64,000 bases of DNA from an uncultured Prevotellaceae bacterium (GTDB lineage Bacteria; Bacteroidota; Bacteroidia; Bacteroidales; Bacteroidaceae). Location: NCBI GenBank assembly GCA_947166305.1, contig CAMVDV010000013.1, positions 1-64,000 on the forward strand, read 5' to 3'. This document shows, piece after piece, positions 1 through 8,729 of this stretch. The translations under genes and the position numbers were made by a program. The notes under the pieces were generated by a model that worked only from the letters and a program-made list of their open reading frames with translations, was not told where the DNA came from and ran no database searches. Numbering within the stretch: the stretch's first letter is position 1; every line of letters begins with the position of its first letter.

Positions 1-86
1 CCGGGGTTGTTTGATTAGTATTTAACTCGTCCCAATTTTAACGGGACACTAATGAATACTTTTCATTATTGTTTTGATTTTAGGAT

Positions 87-1001
87 TTATATATTTTGGA
101 TTTCAAACATTCTCACGAAGCTTGTAGGGTAGGGGGTCTCGAACTTCATCGTCTGTCCCGTACGGGGGTGGTAGAAGTAGAGGCGGAAAGCGTGGAGCGC
201 GAGCCTGTGGAGCGGACATGGACCGAAACCGTACTTGTCGTCGCCTGCCACGGGATAGCCCAGGTCCTTCATGTGGACGCGTATCTGGTTCTTACGGCCC
301 GTCTCGAGTCGCATCTCGGCCAAGGTGAAGCGCCCGTTCGTAGCGATGCGTCGGTAGTGAGTGACTGCCTCTTTGCCGCCATTGTCCGTAGGGCTGCTGT
401 AGGTGATGTAGGCCTTGTTGTCCTTGAGCCACGAGTGTGCGGTGCCACCTTCCTGCTCCATCTCGCCGCAGAGCACGGCCACATAGCGGCGGTCGAAGAC
501 GATTCCCTTCCAGTCCTCCTCGAACATCCGTCTCACCTCCAGGCTTTTGGCATAGACCATCAGGCCGCTCGTGTCGCGGTCGAGTCGGTGTACCACGTGC
601 GCCGTGCAGGGAAAGTGGCGTCGGCGAAAGTATTCGTCGAGGATTGTCTTGACGCAATACTGCCCTGGCGCTGAGGCCATGCTCAGGATGCCTTCGGCTT
701 TCTCGATGACGATGAGGTCCTTGTCCTCGTAGATTATCTTCACATATTTGTTCTGCAACTCAGTGCTACGCTTGTGGCGGCTCACGAGTACCGTCTCTCC
801 GGGCGTGAGCATGAAGTCATACTGCGTGACGAGTTTCCTGTCGACCATGACGGCGTGGCCGGAGAGCAAGTCCTTTGCCCTGTTTCGGCTAATGCCGCTC
901 ATCTCCTTCATCAGGAAGTCCATGAGCGGCATGGCAGCCGTCACATGGAGCGTGATGTACTTGTTCCGAGCGTACTGCTCAGCTGTTAGGTTTCTTGCCA
1001 T
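87..1001 (-). CDS. RluA-family 23S/tRNA pseudouridine synthase with S4 domain
   Basis: Predicted RNA pseudouridine synthase of 304 residues. An S4-like RNA-binding segment spans about residues 15-75. The catalytic signature HRLDRDTSG is at residues 138-146, with Asp141 as the expected nucleophile. The ATG at 1001 gives the normal family N-terminus (MARNLTAEQ). The frame is open further upstream, but that extension is basic and low-complexity and is the shadow of the helicase tail. The start lies 23 nt inside the end of the upstream helicase gene, so translational coupling is likely. RluA, RluC and RluD types cannot be told apart from sequence alone, so the target uridine is unknown. Confidence 0.9.
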   Translation of the reverse strand: MARNLTAEQYARNKYITLHVTAAMPLMDFLMKEMSGISRNRAKDLLSGHAVMVDRKLVTQYDFMLTPGETVLVSRHKRSTELQNKYVKIIYEDKDLIVIEKAEGILSMASAPGQYCVKTILDEYFRRRHFPCTAHVVHRLDRDTSGLMVYAKSLEVRRMFEEDWKGIVFDRRYVAVLCGEMEQEGGTAHSWLKDNKAYITYSSPTDNGGKEAVTHYRRIATNGRFTLAEMRLETGRKNQIRVHMKDLGYPVAGDDKYGFGPCPLHRLALHAFRLYFYHPRTGQTMKFETPYPTSFVRMFEIQNI

Positions 1002-2295
1002 TGCCTCCCTTTCTCTTGTGATGGTGGTATCTGCGATTCTTTCCTTTGCTTGTCCCTTCCTCTCTCTTGCCTTCCGGCCGACTTTCCTGCTTCGGCGCCG
1101 GATGCCTCCTGCCTCCCTTGTTCCTTCCCGAACCCTTGCCGCCACGGTATGCAGGGGTCTCGCCGAACTCTTCAGGCATCTGCTCCTTGGGTATTTCCTT
1201 CCCGAGGAAGCGTTCAATCTGCCGGAAATAGAGCATGTCCTTGTCGTTGACGAGCGTCACGGCTCTGCCTCCACGGCCCGCCCTGGCGGTCCGACCGATG
1301 CGGTGGACATAGTCTTCCTCATCGCGTGGCACGTCGAAATTGATGACCATTGCGATGTCATCGATATCTATTCCGCGGGCAACGATGTCCGTGGCCACCA
1401 TGATGTCAATTTTCCCGCTGCGGAACTGATACATCACGTCGTCCCTCTCGTCCTGCGTCAGGTCGCTGTGCATCGCACGGGCATTGTAGCCGGCGCGTAT
1501 GATGCTGATGGCAAGCTCCTTCGTCTTCTTCTTGGAACCCACAAAGATGATGACGCGATGAGGTGCCTCCTGCTCGAAAAGGTGCTTCACCACGAGCAAC
1601 TTCTGCGGTTCGTAGCAGATGAAGGCACTTTGCCGGATGTTGTCGGCAGGCTTGCTTACGGCAAGTTTCACCTCCACTGGATTGCGAAGGATAGTGTGTG
1701 CCAGGCTCAAGATGTCGCCTGGCATGGTGGCACTGAACATGATTGTTTGGTGATTCTCAGGCAAAGCCTTTGCAATGAGCAAGATGTCGTCGCAGAAACC
1801 CATGTCGAGCATACGGTCGGCCTCGTCGAGGATGAAGAAAGAGACACGGCTCAAGTCGATATTGCCAAGGCTCAGATGGCTGATGAGGCGGCCCGGTGTG
1901 GCAATCACCACGTCCGCTCCGCTCTGCATGGCCCGCTTTTCCTGCTCGTAGCGTATTCCGTCATTGCCGCCATAGACTGCCACGCTGCTCACATCGTCGA
2001 GGTAATATGCAAAGCCCTGCATGGCGCTGTCGATCTGTTGGGCAAGCTCTCGAGTCGGAGACATGATGACACAGTTGATGGCATCCTTAGGGTATCCGCC
2101 GTCAGCCAGTTTGCTTAGCACCGGCAGCAAGTAGGCCGCCGTCTTACCCGTGCCCGTCTGTGCCACACCCATCATGTCCCTTCCTTCGAGGATGGGCGGG
2201 ATGGCATGCTCCTGGATAGGGGTCGTATCGGTGAAGTTCATGTCGTCGAGTGCATCGAGGACAAGGTCGTTGAGGTCTAAGTCGTAGAAATCCAT
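979..2295 (-). CDS. DEAD-box ATP-dependent RNA helicase
   Basis: ATP-dependent RNA helicase of 438 residues. Visible motifs in order: Q motif (TTPIQEHAIP), Walker A AQTGTGKT, PTRELAQQ, LDEAD, SAT, then the second RecA domain ending in HRIGRTARAGR. The C-terminal ~60 residues are a basic Gly/Lys/Arg-rich tail, as in cold-shock and ribosome-assembly DEAD-box proteins (RhlE/DeaD group). The ATG at 2295 (MDFYDLDLND) is preferred to one 16 codons upstream because it matches the family start. The 3' end overlaps the pseudouridine synthase, which suggests a shared role in rRNA maturation (inference). Confidence 0.92.
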   Translation of the reverse strand: MDFYDLDLNDLVLDALDDMNFTDTTPIQEHAIPPILEGRDMMGVAQTGTGKTAAYLLPVLSKLADGGYPKDAINCVIMSPTRELAQQIDSAMQGFAYYLDDVSSVAVYGGNDGIRYEQEKRAMQSGADVVIATPGRLISHLSLGNIDLSRVSFFILDEADRMLDMGFCDDILLIAKALPENHQTIMFSATMPGDILSLAHTILRNPVEVKLAVSKPADNIRQSAFICYEPQKLLVVKHLFEQEAPHRVIIFVGSKKKTKELAISIIRAGYNARAMHSDLTQDERDDVMYQFRSGKIDIMVATDIVARGIDIDDIAMVINFDVPRDEEDYVHRIGRTARAGRGGRAVTLVNDKDMLYFRQIERFLGKEIPKEQMPEEFGETPAYRGGKGSGRNKGGRRHPAPKQESRPEGKREEGTSKGKNRRYHHHKRKGGNGKKPNS

Positions 2296-2349
2296 TATCA
2301 GTCTTGTGTTGTTTACAGTAATATAATAAATGTTTATGGGCATCGTCGC

Positions 2350-3438
2350 TCACCTTGGCGCCTTGCGGTAAAGGTAGATGGCGATGAAAGTATAGAGGAT
2401 GTTTGGCATCCATGCAGCGAGTGCCGGGTGCATACCAGCATTCGTGGAGAAGGTGGCAGAGATGCCTTGCAGCAAAATGTAAGTGGCACTCAGGGCGATG
2501 CCTATTCCGAGCGAGAAGCCCATGCCGCCTTTTCTCTTCCGCGACGAGAGCGACATACCGATGGAGGCAAGGATGAATGCAGCAAGAGGAGAGGCGAATC
2601 GCTTGTAATACTCCACCTCGAAGACGCTGAGGTTGCCGCTTCCGCGGTTACGCTGCTTTTCTATGTACTCCTTAAGCTCGGAGTTTGTCATGGTCTCCTG
2701 TTGGTTGCGGATGAAAAGGAAGTCCTTCGGCTCGATGCGGACCACGGAGTCCACGAGATCGTAGTGCGTGATTTTTTCCTTCATGCCTCGCAGTTCGCGG
2801 ATTGTCACGTCGCGTAGATGCCATTGATAACGTACGTCGCTCAGCGTATCATAGATGGCTGTGTTGGCAGAAAGGTGCGATACGAGCTTTTTCTGTTCAA
2901 ACTTATCGAGCGAAAAGTGTATGCCTGTCTTGCTGACGCCGTCGAAGTGTTCCATATAGGCGATGACTCCTGGCTCAACCTGCAGCTGTACCTTCTCGGC
3001 ATAAGTAGGGTTCTTCTCGCGTTTCTTGTACTGGTTTTCGAAGGCAAGGCGCTTTATGCTGCTACGGGGAATGACTTCCGAGCCGAGCCAAAAGCTTAAG
3101 GCGGCAATAAGGGAGGCGCTGACCATATATGGAAGCAAAAGCCTGCGGAAGCTAATGCCTGCGCTTATCATGGCAATGATTTCGCTTCGGTCGGCAAGCT
3201 TCGTCGTGAAGAAGATAACGCTGATGAAGACGAACAGAGCGCTGAAGAGGTTGGCGTAATAGGGAATGAAGTTGAGGTAATACTCCATGATGATGGCACG
3301 CCACGGTGCCTGCGATTCGGTGAAGCGGTCGATGTTCTCATTGAAATCGAACACTACGCCGATGCTCAGGATAAGCACGATGGAGAAGAAATATGTGCCG
3401 AGGAACTTGCCTATGATGTAGCGATCGATTCTCTTCAT
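2350..3438 (-). CDS. LptF/LptG-family (YjgP/YjgQ) permease
   Basis: Inner-membrane permease of 362 residues in the YjgP/YjgQ family, the membrane part of the LptB2FG transporter that extracts lipopolysaccharide. Hydrophobic helices lie near residues 12-32, 52-75 and 97-118. A periplasmic region of about 140 residues follows, then three C-terminal helices from about residue 265 containing the family-like SSRKRKGGMGFSLGIGIALS stretch. The ATG directly abuts the tgt stop codon with no spacer. LptF and LptG cannot be separated here. Confidence 0.88.
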   Translation of the reverse strand: MKRIDRYIIGKFLGTYFFSIVLILSIGVVFDFNENIDRFTESQAPWRAIIMEYYLNFIPYYANLFSALFVFISVIFFTTKLADRSEIIAMISAGISFRRLLLPYMVSASLIAALSFWLGSEVIPRSSIKRLAFENQYKKREKNPTYAEKVQLQVEPGVIAYMEHFDGVSKTGIHFSLDKFEQKKLVSHLSANTAIYDTLSDVRYQWHLRDVTIRELRGMKEKITHYDLVDSVVRIEPKDFLFIRNQQETMTNSELKEYIEKQRNRGSGNLSVFEVEYYKRFASPLAAFILASIGMSLSSRKRKGGMGFSLGIGIALSATYILLQGISATFSTNAGMHPALAAWMPNILYTFIAIYLYRKAPR

Positions 3439-4569
3439 CTATATTCTCTGCGTCACTTGTTTGAGCATTCCTGCTTTCCAGGTCGGGAAGTCGCCGGCAA
3501 GGATGTGCCTTCGTGCCTCACCCACAAGCCATAGATAGAAGGCAAGGTTGTGGATGCTGCCAATTTGGAGTGCGAGTAGCTCCTGCGCCTTGAAGAGGTG
3601 GTGGAGGTAGGCTTTGCTGTAGAAGGTATCGACCCAGGCGGTTCCGTCGGAATCGATGGGGGAGAAGTCGTCCTCCCACTTCTTGTTGCGCATGTTCATG
3701 ATGCCTTGGCTCGTGAAGAGCATGGCATTGCGGCCGTTGCGTGTGGGCATTACGCAGTCGAACATGTCGACTCCTCGCTCGATGGCTTCGAGGATGTTGG
3801 CGGGAGTGCCTACGCCCATGAGGTATCGGGGCTTGTCTTTGGGCAGAATGGCGTTGACCACTTCTATCATCTCGTACATCACTTCGGTAGGTTCCCCTAC
3901 GGCCAGTCCGCCGATGGCGTTTCCGTCGGCTTCCTTCGAGGCGATGTATTCTGCACTTTGTTCTCGAAGGTCGCGGAAGGTGCATCCCTGCACGATGGGA
4001 AAGAGGCTTTGTGAGTAGCCATAGAGCGGTTCGGTCTCGTCGAGGCGTTTGATGCATCGGTCGAGCCAGCGGTGGGTGAGTCCGAGACTTTTCTTGGCAT
4101 AGTTGTAGTCGCTCGTTCCTGGTGGGCACTCGTCGAGTGACATGATGATGTCAGCGCCGATGCTTCGTTCGATGTCCATCACGCGTTCGGGCGTGAAGGT
4201 GTGCCGGCTTCCGTCGATATGGCTCTGGAATGTGCATCCCTCCTCGGTGAGTTTCCGTATGCCGGCAAGGGAGAACACCTGGAAGCCTCCGCTGTCGGTC
4301 AGGATGGGTCTGTCCCATCCGCCAAAACGGTGTAGTCCGCCGGCTTTCTGGAGTATCTCTGTGCCCGGACGGAGGTAGAGATGATAGGTGTTGCCAAGGA
4401 TGATTTGTGCGCGGACGTCTTCCTTGAGGTCGCGCACGTTGACGCCTTTCACGCTTCCCACCGTGCCGACTGGCATGAAGATGGGTGTCTCTATCTGTCC
4501 ATGGTCTGTGGTGATGAGTCCGGCGCGTGCGTTGGTCTGAGGGTCGGTCTTTAGGAGTTGAAACTTCAT
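3439..4569 (-). CDS. tgt: Queuine tRNA-ribosyltransferase (Tgt)
   Basis: Exchanges guanine-34 for the queuine precursor in tRNAs with GUN anticodons. It has 376 residues. Family landmarks are the general-base region TDSGGFQVFS (Asp92), the nucleophile region MFDCVMPTRNGRNA (Asp271), and GGLAVGEP. The ATG at 4569 (MKFQLLKTDP) is the family start; the upstream open frame is AT-rich intergenic DNA. Three cysteines of the usual CxCxxC zinc site are absent: the segment at about 308-317 reads DGTAWVDTFY, although His340 (SIHN) remains. From memory, Bacteroidetes homologues share this, so it is probably a lineage trait. First gene of a four-gene operon. Confidence 0.95.
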   Translation of the reverse strand: MKFQLLKTDPQTNARAGLITTDHGQIETPIFMPVGTVGSVKGVNVRDLKEDVRAQIILGNTYHLYLRPGTEILQKAGGLHRFGGWDRPILTDSGGFQVFSLAGIRKLTEEGCTFQSHIDGSRHTFTPERVMDIERSIGADIIMSLDECPPGTSDYNYAKKSLGLTHRWLDRCIKRLDETEPLYGYSQSLFPIVQGCTFRDLREQSAEYIASKEADGNAIGGLAVGEPTEVMYEMIEVVNAILPKDKPRYLMGVGTPANILEAIERGVDMFDCVMPTRNGRNAMLFTSQGIMNMRNKKWEDDFSPIDSDGTAWVDTFYSKAYLHHLFKAQELLALQIGSIHNLAFYLWLVGEARRHILAGDFPTWKAGMLKQVTQRI

Positions 4570-4578
4570 AATCGCGTG

Positions 4579-4586
4579 CAAAGGTA
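4579..4586 (-). promoter_or_regulatory. Bacteroidetes-type -7 promoter of the tgt operon
   Basis: TACCTTTG on the minus strand, about 10 nt upstream of the tgt ATG. It matches the TAnnTTTG -7 element of Bacteroidetes primary sigma factor promoters. The short spacing implies a very short or leaderless 5' UTR. Confidence 0.55.
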
Positions 4587-4691
4587 CGAAAAAAAGGGAA
4601 AATGGGAAAGGGAAAAGTGAATAATAATTGCCAAACATCAAAAACTCCCTCCAAAAAGTTATTGAAAGCAATAGGAAAGAAAGGCCAAAAT

Positions 4692-4715
4692 GTAGGGACG
4701 CGCCGTGGCGCGTCC
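4692..4715. repeat. GC-palindrome repeat (R2 family), copy 1
   Basis: Perfect or near-perfect palindrome GGACGCGCC-GT-GGCGCGTCC. It is followed by a degenerate GGATTAG-like heptamer tract to about 4755. The same pairing recurs near 43471 and 50557, and a variant is at 36028. It could form a strong hairpin in either strand. Confidence 0.75.
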
Positions 4716-4854
4716 TCCGTTTTGGAATAGGGATTAGAGATTAGAGAATAGGGATGTGATGGAAAACGCTTGCGAAAAATCAAAAAATCCATTACAAAAC
4801 TCATCGCGTAAAACAGGATTTTGAACCATACAAAACGGAGTCTTGTCTGGAACG

Positions 4855-4920
4855 GCACGCTGTGATTGGCATAACAGCACGCGGTGTTTGTCATCGGGGC
4901 ACGCTTTGTTCACCGAAGCA
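4855..4920 (-). repeat. 22-bp tandem array (family A), 3 units
   Basis: Three consecutive 22-bp units, each beginning GCACGC on the plus strand (4855, 4877, 4899). They are diverged from one another (GCACGCTG, GCACGCGG, GCACGCTT). Read on the minus strand, the first unit contains ATGCCAATC then GCGTGC, as in the other family A arrays. It lies in the 751-bp gap between divergent tgt and the 5321 gene. Confidence 0.6.
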
Positions 4921-5239
4921 AAACAAGGATTTTTGTGAAATTCTGTGCTCTAATTGACCGAATTAAACGTCAAGTGTGTACTATCATAACATCGTTTCTC
5001 GGAAAGCATTTTCCTAACGGATTGATTTCCAACAGGGATTTGATTTAAGCCTGTTTTTTGCCTTTTGTGAGGCAAAGTGCCGTCTGCACGAAGAAATGCC
5101 GTCAGGAAGCGATGCAGAAGAAAAAATTATGACATTATGAGTGCTGTTTGATGATAAAGGCACGAAGTTCGCCTTGATTGGACATTAAGTCTTATTTTAT
5201 GTCAAAACAGTTGGATTCGGATGTTTTCTGACGGAAATG
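4921..5239. other. Intergenic region without a recognisable gene
   Basis: AT-rich DNA between the 22-bp array and the promoter of the 5321 gene. I see no credible reading frame, tRNA or riboswitch fold. It is long for a leader, and a small RNA cannot be excluded. Confidence 0.4.
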
Positions 5240-5271
5240 TTTGCATCGTGAGGCATATATCGTTATCTTTG
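5240..5271 (+). promoter_or_regulatory. Bacteroidetes promoter of the 5321-7490 operon
   Basis: A -33 element TTTG (5240-5243) and a -7 element TATCTTTG (5264-5271) are separated by 20 bp, matching the consensus spacing. The start codon lies 49 nt downstream. Confidence 0.7.
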
Positions 5272-5320
5272 TGCCGTTGAAACATAGAAAAACCAATCAT
5301 CCACTAACCATCTCATTGAC

Positions 5321-6253
5321 ATGAAACGAATCTTCAGCACTCTCATCGCAGCCGTGGCTCTCGGCATGAGCGCCACGGCACAGGAAAGCCTCGTGGCCAC
5401 CCTTCAGCATGGCTCCAACCTCCGCACGTTCTACGGCGACACGGCCCTCTCCGCTGCCCACGACGCTGCTGCCAACGGCGACATCATCACGCTCTCGGCA
5501 GGCAAGTTCCAGGGCTGCGACGTCACCAAGGCCATCACCCTCCGGGCGGGCGGCGAGGACGTCACCAACATCGTCTCGCCCATCTCCTTCACCGTGCCAA
5601 GCGGTACGGTGCATTCCCTCACGGTGGAAGGGCTGGGATTCAGCTTCGCCGGAGATTTAATCTTCAGCGGTACCGCAGGAGGGGAGAACGTCGTCGTGTC
5701 GAAATGCAAGGCAAACGTGTCTTATCATAACGCTCGTTTCCTGAATGTCAACGCCACTATCGTGCAGTCGCGCTTCGAGGGGACCTTCATGGTGTCGGCC
5801 GACGGCACACATCTCACATGCCTCAACAGCATCCTTGGGAATATAGAAGGCTCGGCCTACGACATCCAGAACTGCAACCTGCTGAGCGGTGTCGGCATAG
5901 ACCATTCGCAGATCAAGAACAGCATCGTCTATTGGGGAAACGTCGCCCTCGGCAGCTCCAACACAAGCAGCCATTGCCTGGTGCTGGAGAACAGCACGGG
6001 ATTTGCCGACTCGTGGCGTGTGGCGGATGAAGACGGCAACTACTATCTCGATCCCGAGTATGTATCGGGCGACGACCACCGCCTCTCCGACGAGGCAGCC
6101 CAAGCCTATCTGGGCACAGACGGCACGCAGGTGGGCATCTACGGCGGGATGCATCCCTACAACACCACGCCCGACTACTCCCTGGTGAAGAAGCTCGACG
6201 TCATAGGCTCTCACCAGAACGGAAAGCTGAAAGTAAGGATTAACGTAGAATGA
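5321..6253 (+). CDS. Secreted beta-helix-like protein of unknown function
   Basis: A 310-residue protein with a Sec signal peptide (MKRIFSTLIAAVALGMSATA, cleavage before QES). The mature part has short repeating beta-strand units rich in Asn, Ser, Val and Gly (for example CKANVSYHNARFLNVNATIV, FLNSILG-like turns). This suggests a right-handed parallel beta-helix of the pectate-lyase superfamily. No catalytic motif is identifiable. It ends YLGTDGTQVGIYGGMHPYN followed by a short tail, a closing often seen in Bacteroidales beta-helix surface proteins. The next gene starts 7 nt after its stop, so the two are one operon and may act together at the cell surface (inference). Confidence 0.7.
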   Translation: MKRIFSTLIAAVALGMSATAQESLVATLQHGSNLRTFYGDTALSAAHDAAANGDIITLSAGKFQGCDVTKAITLRAGGEDVTNIVSPISFTVPSGTVHSLTVEGLGFSFAGDLIFSGTAGGENVVVSKCKANVSYHNARFLNVNATIVQSRFEGTFMVSADGTHLTCLNSILGNIEGSAYDIQNCNLLSGVGIDHSQIKNSIVYWGNVALGSSNTSSHCLVLENSTGFADSWRVADEDGNYYLDPEYVSGDDHRLSDEAAQAYLGTDGTQVGIYGGMHPYNTTPDYSLVKKLDVIGSHQNGKLKVRINVE

Positions 6254-6260
6254 ACAAGCC

Positions 6261-7490
6261 ATGACGCACAGACTGACAGCATTCCTCGTGCTCCTTGCCG
6301 CCATAGGCACGGCAAGAGGGCAGACTGCCTACAGCTATCGCTACTGGTTCGACGGCAATGTCTCCACCCTGAAGACAGGTTCGGCACAGGGCGAGACAAC
6401 CTTAGAGGCAGACATCTCGGCGCTGGCCAAAGGCTCCGTCCACTCCCTCCACTTCCAGGGACACGACGCCGACAACCATTGGAGCCCCGTCCGGACGACA
6501 TTCTTCTTCATCCCCAACACCGATACGCAGAGCGTGAAGGCGCGTTACTGGCTGGACGACAATGATGCCGCAGCCATCACGACCGCGACGCCCGGCGGAA
6601 CCATCGACCTCGACATCAGCCACCTCAGCATCGGCACCCACGCAGTCCACTACCAGACGTACAACGCCGCAGGCGAAGCCTCACCCGTGCGCACTGCATA
6701 TTTCTATATGGACGTGCTGCAGCCCGCCACACTCACTTGCCATATCTGGATAGACGACAACCAAAGCGAGGCCCAGGCATTCCCCCTGACGGACGAAGAC
6801 ATCACGATAGAGGCAGAAGACCTCTCCGTCGGCATGCACGACCTGCACGCCGCCATCTACGACGACAAAGGCCGATGGCTGACGGAAGGCACCGTTGCCT
6901 TCGAAGTGAAGGCACCGATGGCCGTCATCACCCTCACCGCCACCGTGGAGACCTTCTCCTTCCCCAAGGACCTCGACTTCGATGGCGTGGAAGGCCTGCG
7001 CGCCTACACCGCAACAGGCTTCCATAAACAGACGGGCGACGTGATGATGAGCCGCGTGACCGACGTGCCTGCAGGCGAAGGACTCCTGCTCGTCGGCGAG
7101 AAAGGAACCTACGAAGTGCCGGTAGCGACATCCTATTCCTACTATGCAAACCTGCTCGTCGGCCTGACGGAAACAACCCTGATAGCAAAAAGTGCCGACG
7201 GCTACGACAACTATCTCTTGTCGCAGTCCGACGGCACGAATTGCTTTGTCCCCGCCACCGACGGCACCACCATCGAGGCAGGCCGTGCCTATCTGCACAT
7301 ACCCGGCAGCCTTGCAGCAGGAAAGAAGAGCCTGAAGATAAGCTTCGACGACAATCCCGACGGGATAAAGCTCGTCCCTCAGACCTCCGGGGAAGAGGAC
7401 GGCATATACTATGACGTGGCAGGCCGACGGCTGAGCAAGCCCACGAAGGGCATCAACATCCACCGTGGCAGGAAGATTGTCGTGAAGTAG
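6261..7490 (+). CDS. Secreted protein with three internal beta-repeats and a C-terminal sorting-type tail
   Basis: A 409-residue protein with a signal peptide (MTHRLTAFLVLLAAIGTARG). Three tandem units of about 57-60 residues follow. Each starts [RH]xWxD[DG]N (YRYWFDGN, ARYWLDDN, CHIWIDDN), has a mid-unit G-x-H motif (GSVHSLHF, GTHAVHY, GMHDLHA) and ends in a Phe/Tyr-rich strand. A second domain of about 190 residues precedes the tail YDVAGRRLSKPTKG...GRKIVVK. That ending resembles the short tails of many secreted Prevotella proteins and is shared here with the GH76 and EEP proteins. Function is unknown; an accessory role with the upstream beta-helix protein is inferred from the operon. Confidence 0.7.
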   Translation: MTHRLTAFLVLLAAIGTARGQTAYSYRYWFDGNVSTLKTGSAQGETTLEADISALAKGSVHSLHFQGHDADNHWSPVRTTFFFIPNTDTQSVKARYWLDDNDAAAITTATPGGTIDLDISHLSIGTHAVHYQTYNAAGEASPVRTAYFYMDVLQPATLTCHIWIDDNQSEAQAFPLTDEDITIEAEDLSVGMHDLHAAIYDDKGRWLTEGTVAFEVKAPMAVITLTATVETFSFPKDLDFDGVEGLRAYTATGFHKQTGDVMMSRVTDVPAGEGLLLVGEKGTYEVPVATSYSYYANLLVGLTETTLIAKSADGYDNYLLSQSDGTNCFVPATDGTTIEAGRAYLHIPGSLAAGKKSLKISFDDNPDGIKLVPQTSGEEDGIYYDVAGRRLSKPTKGINIHRGRKIVVK

Positions 7491-7502
7491 GCACGGCAAT
7501 CC

Positions 7503-7553
7503 TTCTGCCCGGTACACAAAAAGGCAGAATCCTCCCGGATTAATCAGGAGGAT
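7503..7553. terminator. Bidirectional hairpins between convergent genes
   Basis: Two adjacent inverted repeats: TTCTGCC (7503-7509) with GGCAGAA (7523-7529), and ATCCTCC (7529-7535) with GGAGGAT (7547-7553). They lie between the convergent genes ending at 7490 and 7603. No long T-run follows, so they are probably weak terminators. Confidence 0.45.
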
Positions 7554-7602
7554 CATCGCTCTTCCGGCATGGCCAAAAAGACAAAAAGCAGGGGGAGGGA
7601 CA

Positions 7603-8652
7603 CTACATCTTCCGCAGCTTGCGGAGCAACTCCTTGTTGATGGTGCTGATGCGCCGCTGCCTCTCCTTGAAGTCGGCCTTGAAGTCGGCGCTGAGCGTCG
7701 TGATTTCCTCGTTCACACCATGATAGAGGTCGCTGAAAGTGCGTAGCAATGGAGGCAGATAGGGCTGCTCCTTCGTGTTGACCACCATGCGGATGCCCTG
7801 AGGAACGAGCCTGACATCCAGCTCCTCGCCAGCATCCTTCGGGTCGCCATCGAAGTGGATGACGCCAGGAGCAGACCGCTTGATGTGCAGATGACGGCAA
7901 CGGAAAGAACGGATGCGGCTGTTCGAAGTAATCGTCTTGTTGAAGAGTTGTATGGCAATCTGCGGAGCCTCAAGCATGGTGAAGGGTTCCATGATGGTCA
8001 CATCCATCAGTCCGTCGCTCATGCTGGCCTGCGGTGCGATGTAGGCATTGTTGCCATATTGGCTGGCATTGGCACAGGCAATGAGGAAAGCCTTGTAGAC
8101 TTGTCTCTCCCCGTCCACGGTGATCTCGTAGGTGTCGGGCTTGTATTTCAGTCCTTCCTTCAGCGTGTTCTCGATATAGGTGAGCAGTCCGCGCCGGCCT
8201 GCCTTGGCAAAGCGGTCGCTGATGAACGCGTCGAAGCCCACACCGCAAGTGCAGAAGAAAGGCTCCTGGTCAATCATCCCGTAGTCGAGGCTCTCTATTT
8301 GACATTCAGCGAGCACGCGTAGAGCGCCATCGGGGTTCATCGGGATGTATAGATGCCTTGCCAGTCCGTTTCCGCTCCCGCAAGGAATGATGCCAAGCGC
8401 CGTGTTGGAGTGTATAAGCCTGCGCGCCACCTCATTGACCGTACCGTCGCCTCCCACGGCAACCACAACGTCTGCTCCGGATTGCTCTGCCTCGCCTGCA
8501 ATCTCCGCAGCATGACCCTTGTGATCCGTCAGCCTTACGGTCCATTCGAAGCGTTCGTCCAGATATTCAGGAATGAGGTCGATGATGTGACCCTTGTCCG
8601 TTGTGCCCGAAATGGGATTGACAATGAATACTATCTTCTTCTTTCCATCCAT
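7603..8652 (-). CDS. Diacylglycerol/sphingoid-type lipid kinase (DagK/LCB5/YegS family)
   Basis: A 349-residue lipid kinase of the DAGK catalytic family. Visible motifs are the N-terminal NPISGT, the nucleotide-binding GGDGTVNEVARR near residue 68, and IPCGSGNGLARHL. The ATG at 8652 (MDGKKKIVFIVNPISG) is chosen because the 28 codons upstream are AT-rich intergenic sequence. The gene is divergent from serine palmitoyltransferase. A sphingolipid-related substrate is therefore plausible, but plain diacylglycerol phosphorylation is the default. Substrate specificity cannot be read from the sequence. Confidence 0.85.
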   Translation of the reverse strand: MDGKKKIVFIVNPISGTTDKGHIIDLIPEYLDERFEWTVRLTDHKGHAAEIAGEAEQSGADVVVAVGGDGTVNEVARRLIHSNTALGIIPCGSGNGLARHLYIPMNPDGALRVLAECQIESLDYGMIDQEPFFCTCGVGFDAFISDRFAKAGRRGLLTYIENTLKEGLKYKPDTYEITVDGERQVYKAFLIACANASQYGNNAYIAPQASMSDGLMDVTIMEPFTMLEAPQIAIQLFNKTITSNSRIRSFRCRHLHIKRSAPGVIHFDGDPKDAGEELDVRLVPQGIRMVVNTKEQPYLPPLLRTFSDLYHGVNEEITTLSADFKADFKERQRRISTINKELLRKLRKM

Positions 8653-8663
8653 GTTCCAGGCTG

Positions 8664-8671
8664 CAAAGATA
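8664..8671 (-). promoter_or_regulatory. -7 promoter element of the lipid kinase gene
   Basis: TATCTTTG on the minus strand, 11 nt upstream of the start codon. It fits the TAnnTTTG consensus. Confidence 0.5.
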
Positions 8672-8729
8672 CAACAAAAATGAGGAATTAGGAATGAAGA
8701 ATGAAGAATTATAGGGCCAAAACAAAAAT

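Noticed and set aside
748..2118. 456-codon plus-strand open frame
   Set aside because: It is antisense to the DEAD-box helicase and pseudouridine synthase, which show complete motifs.
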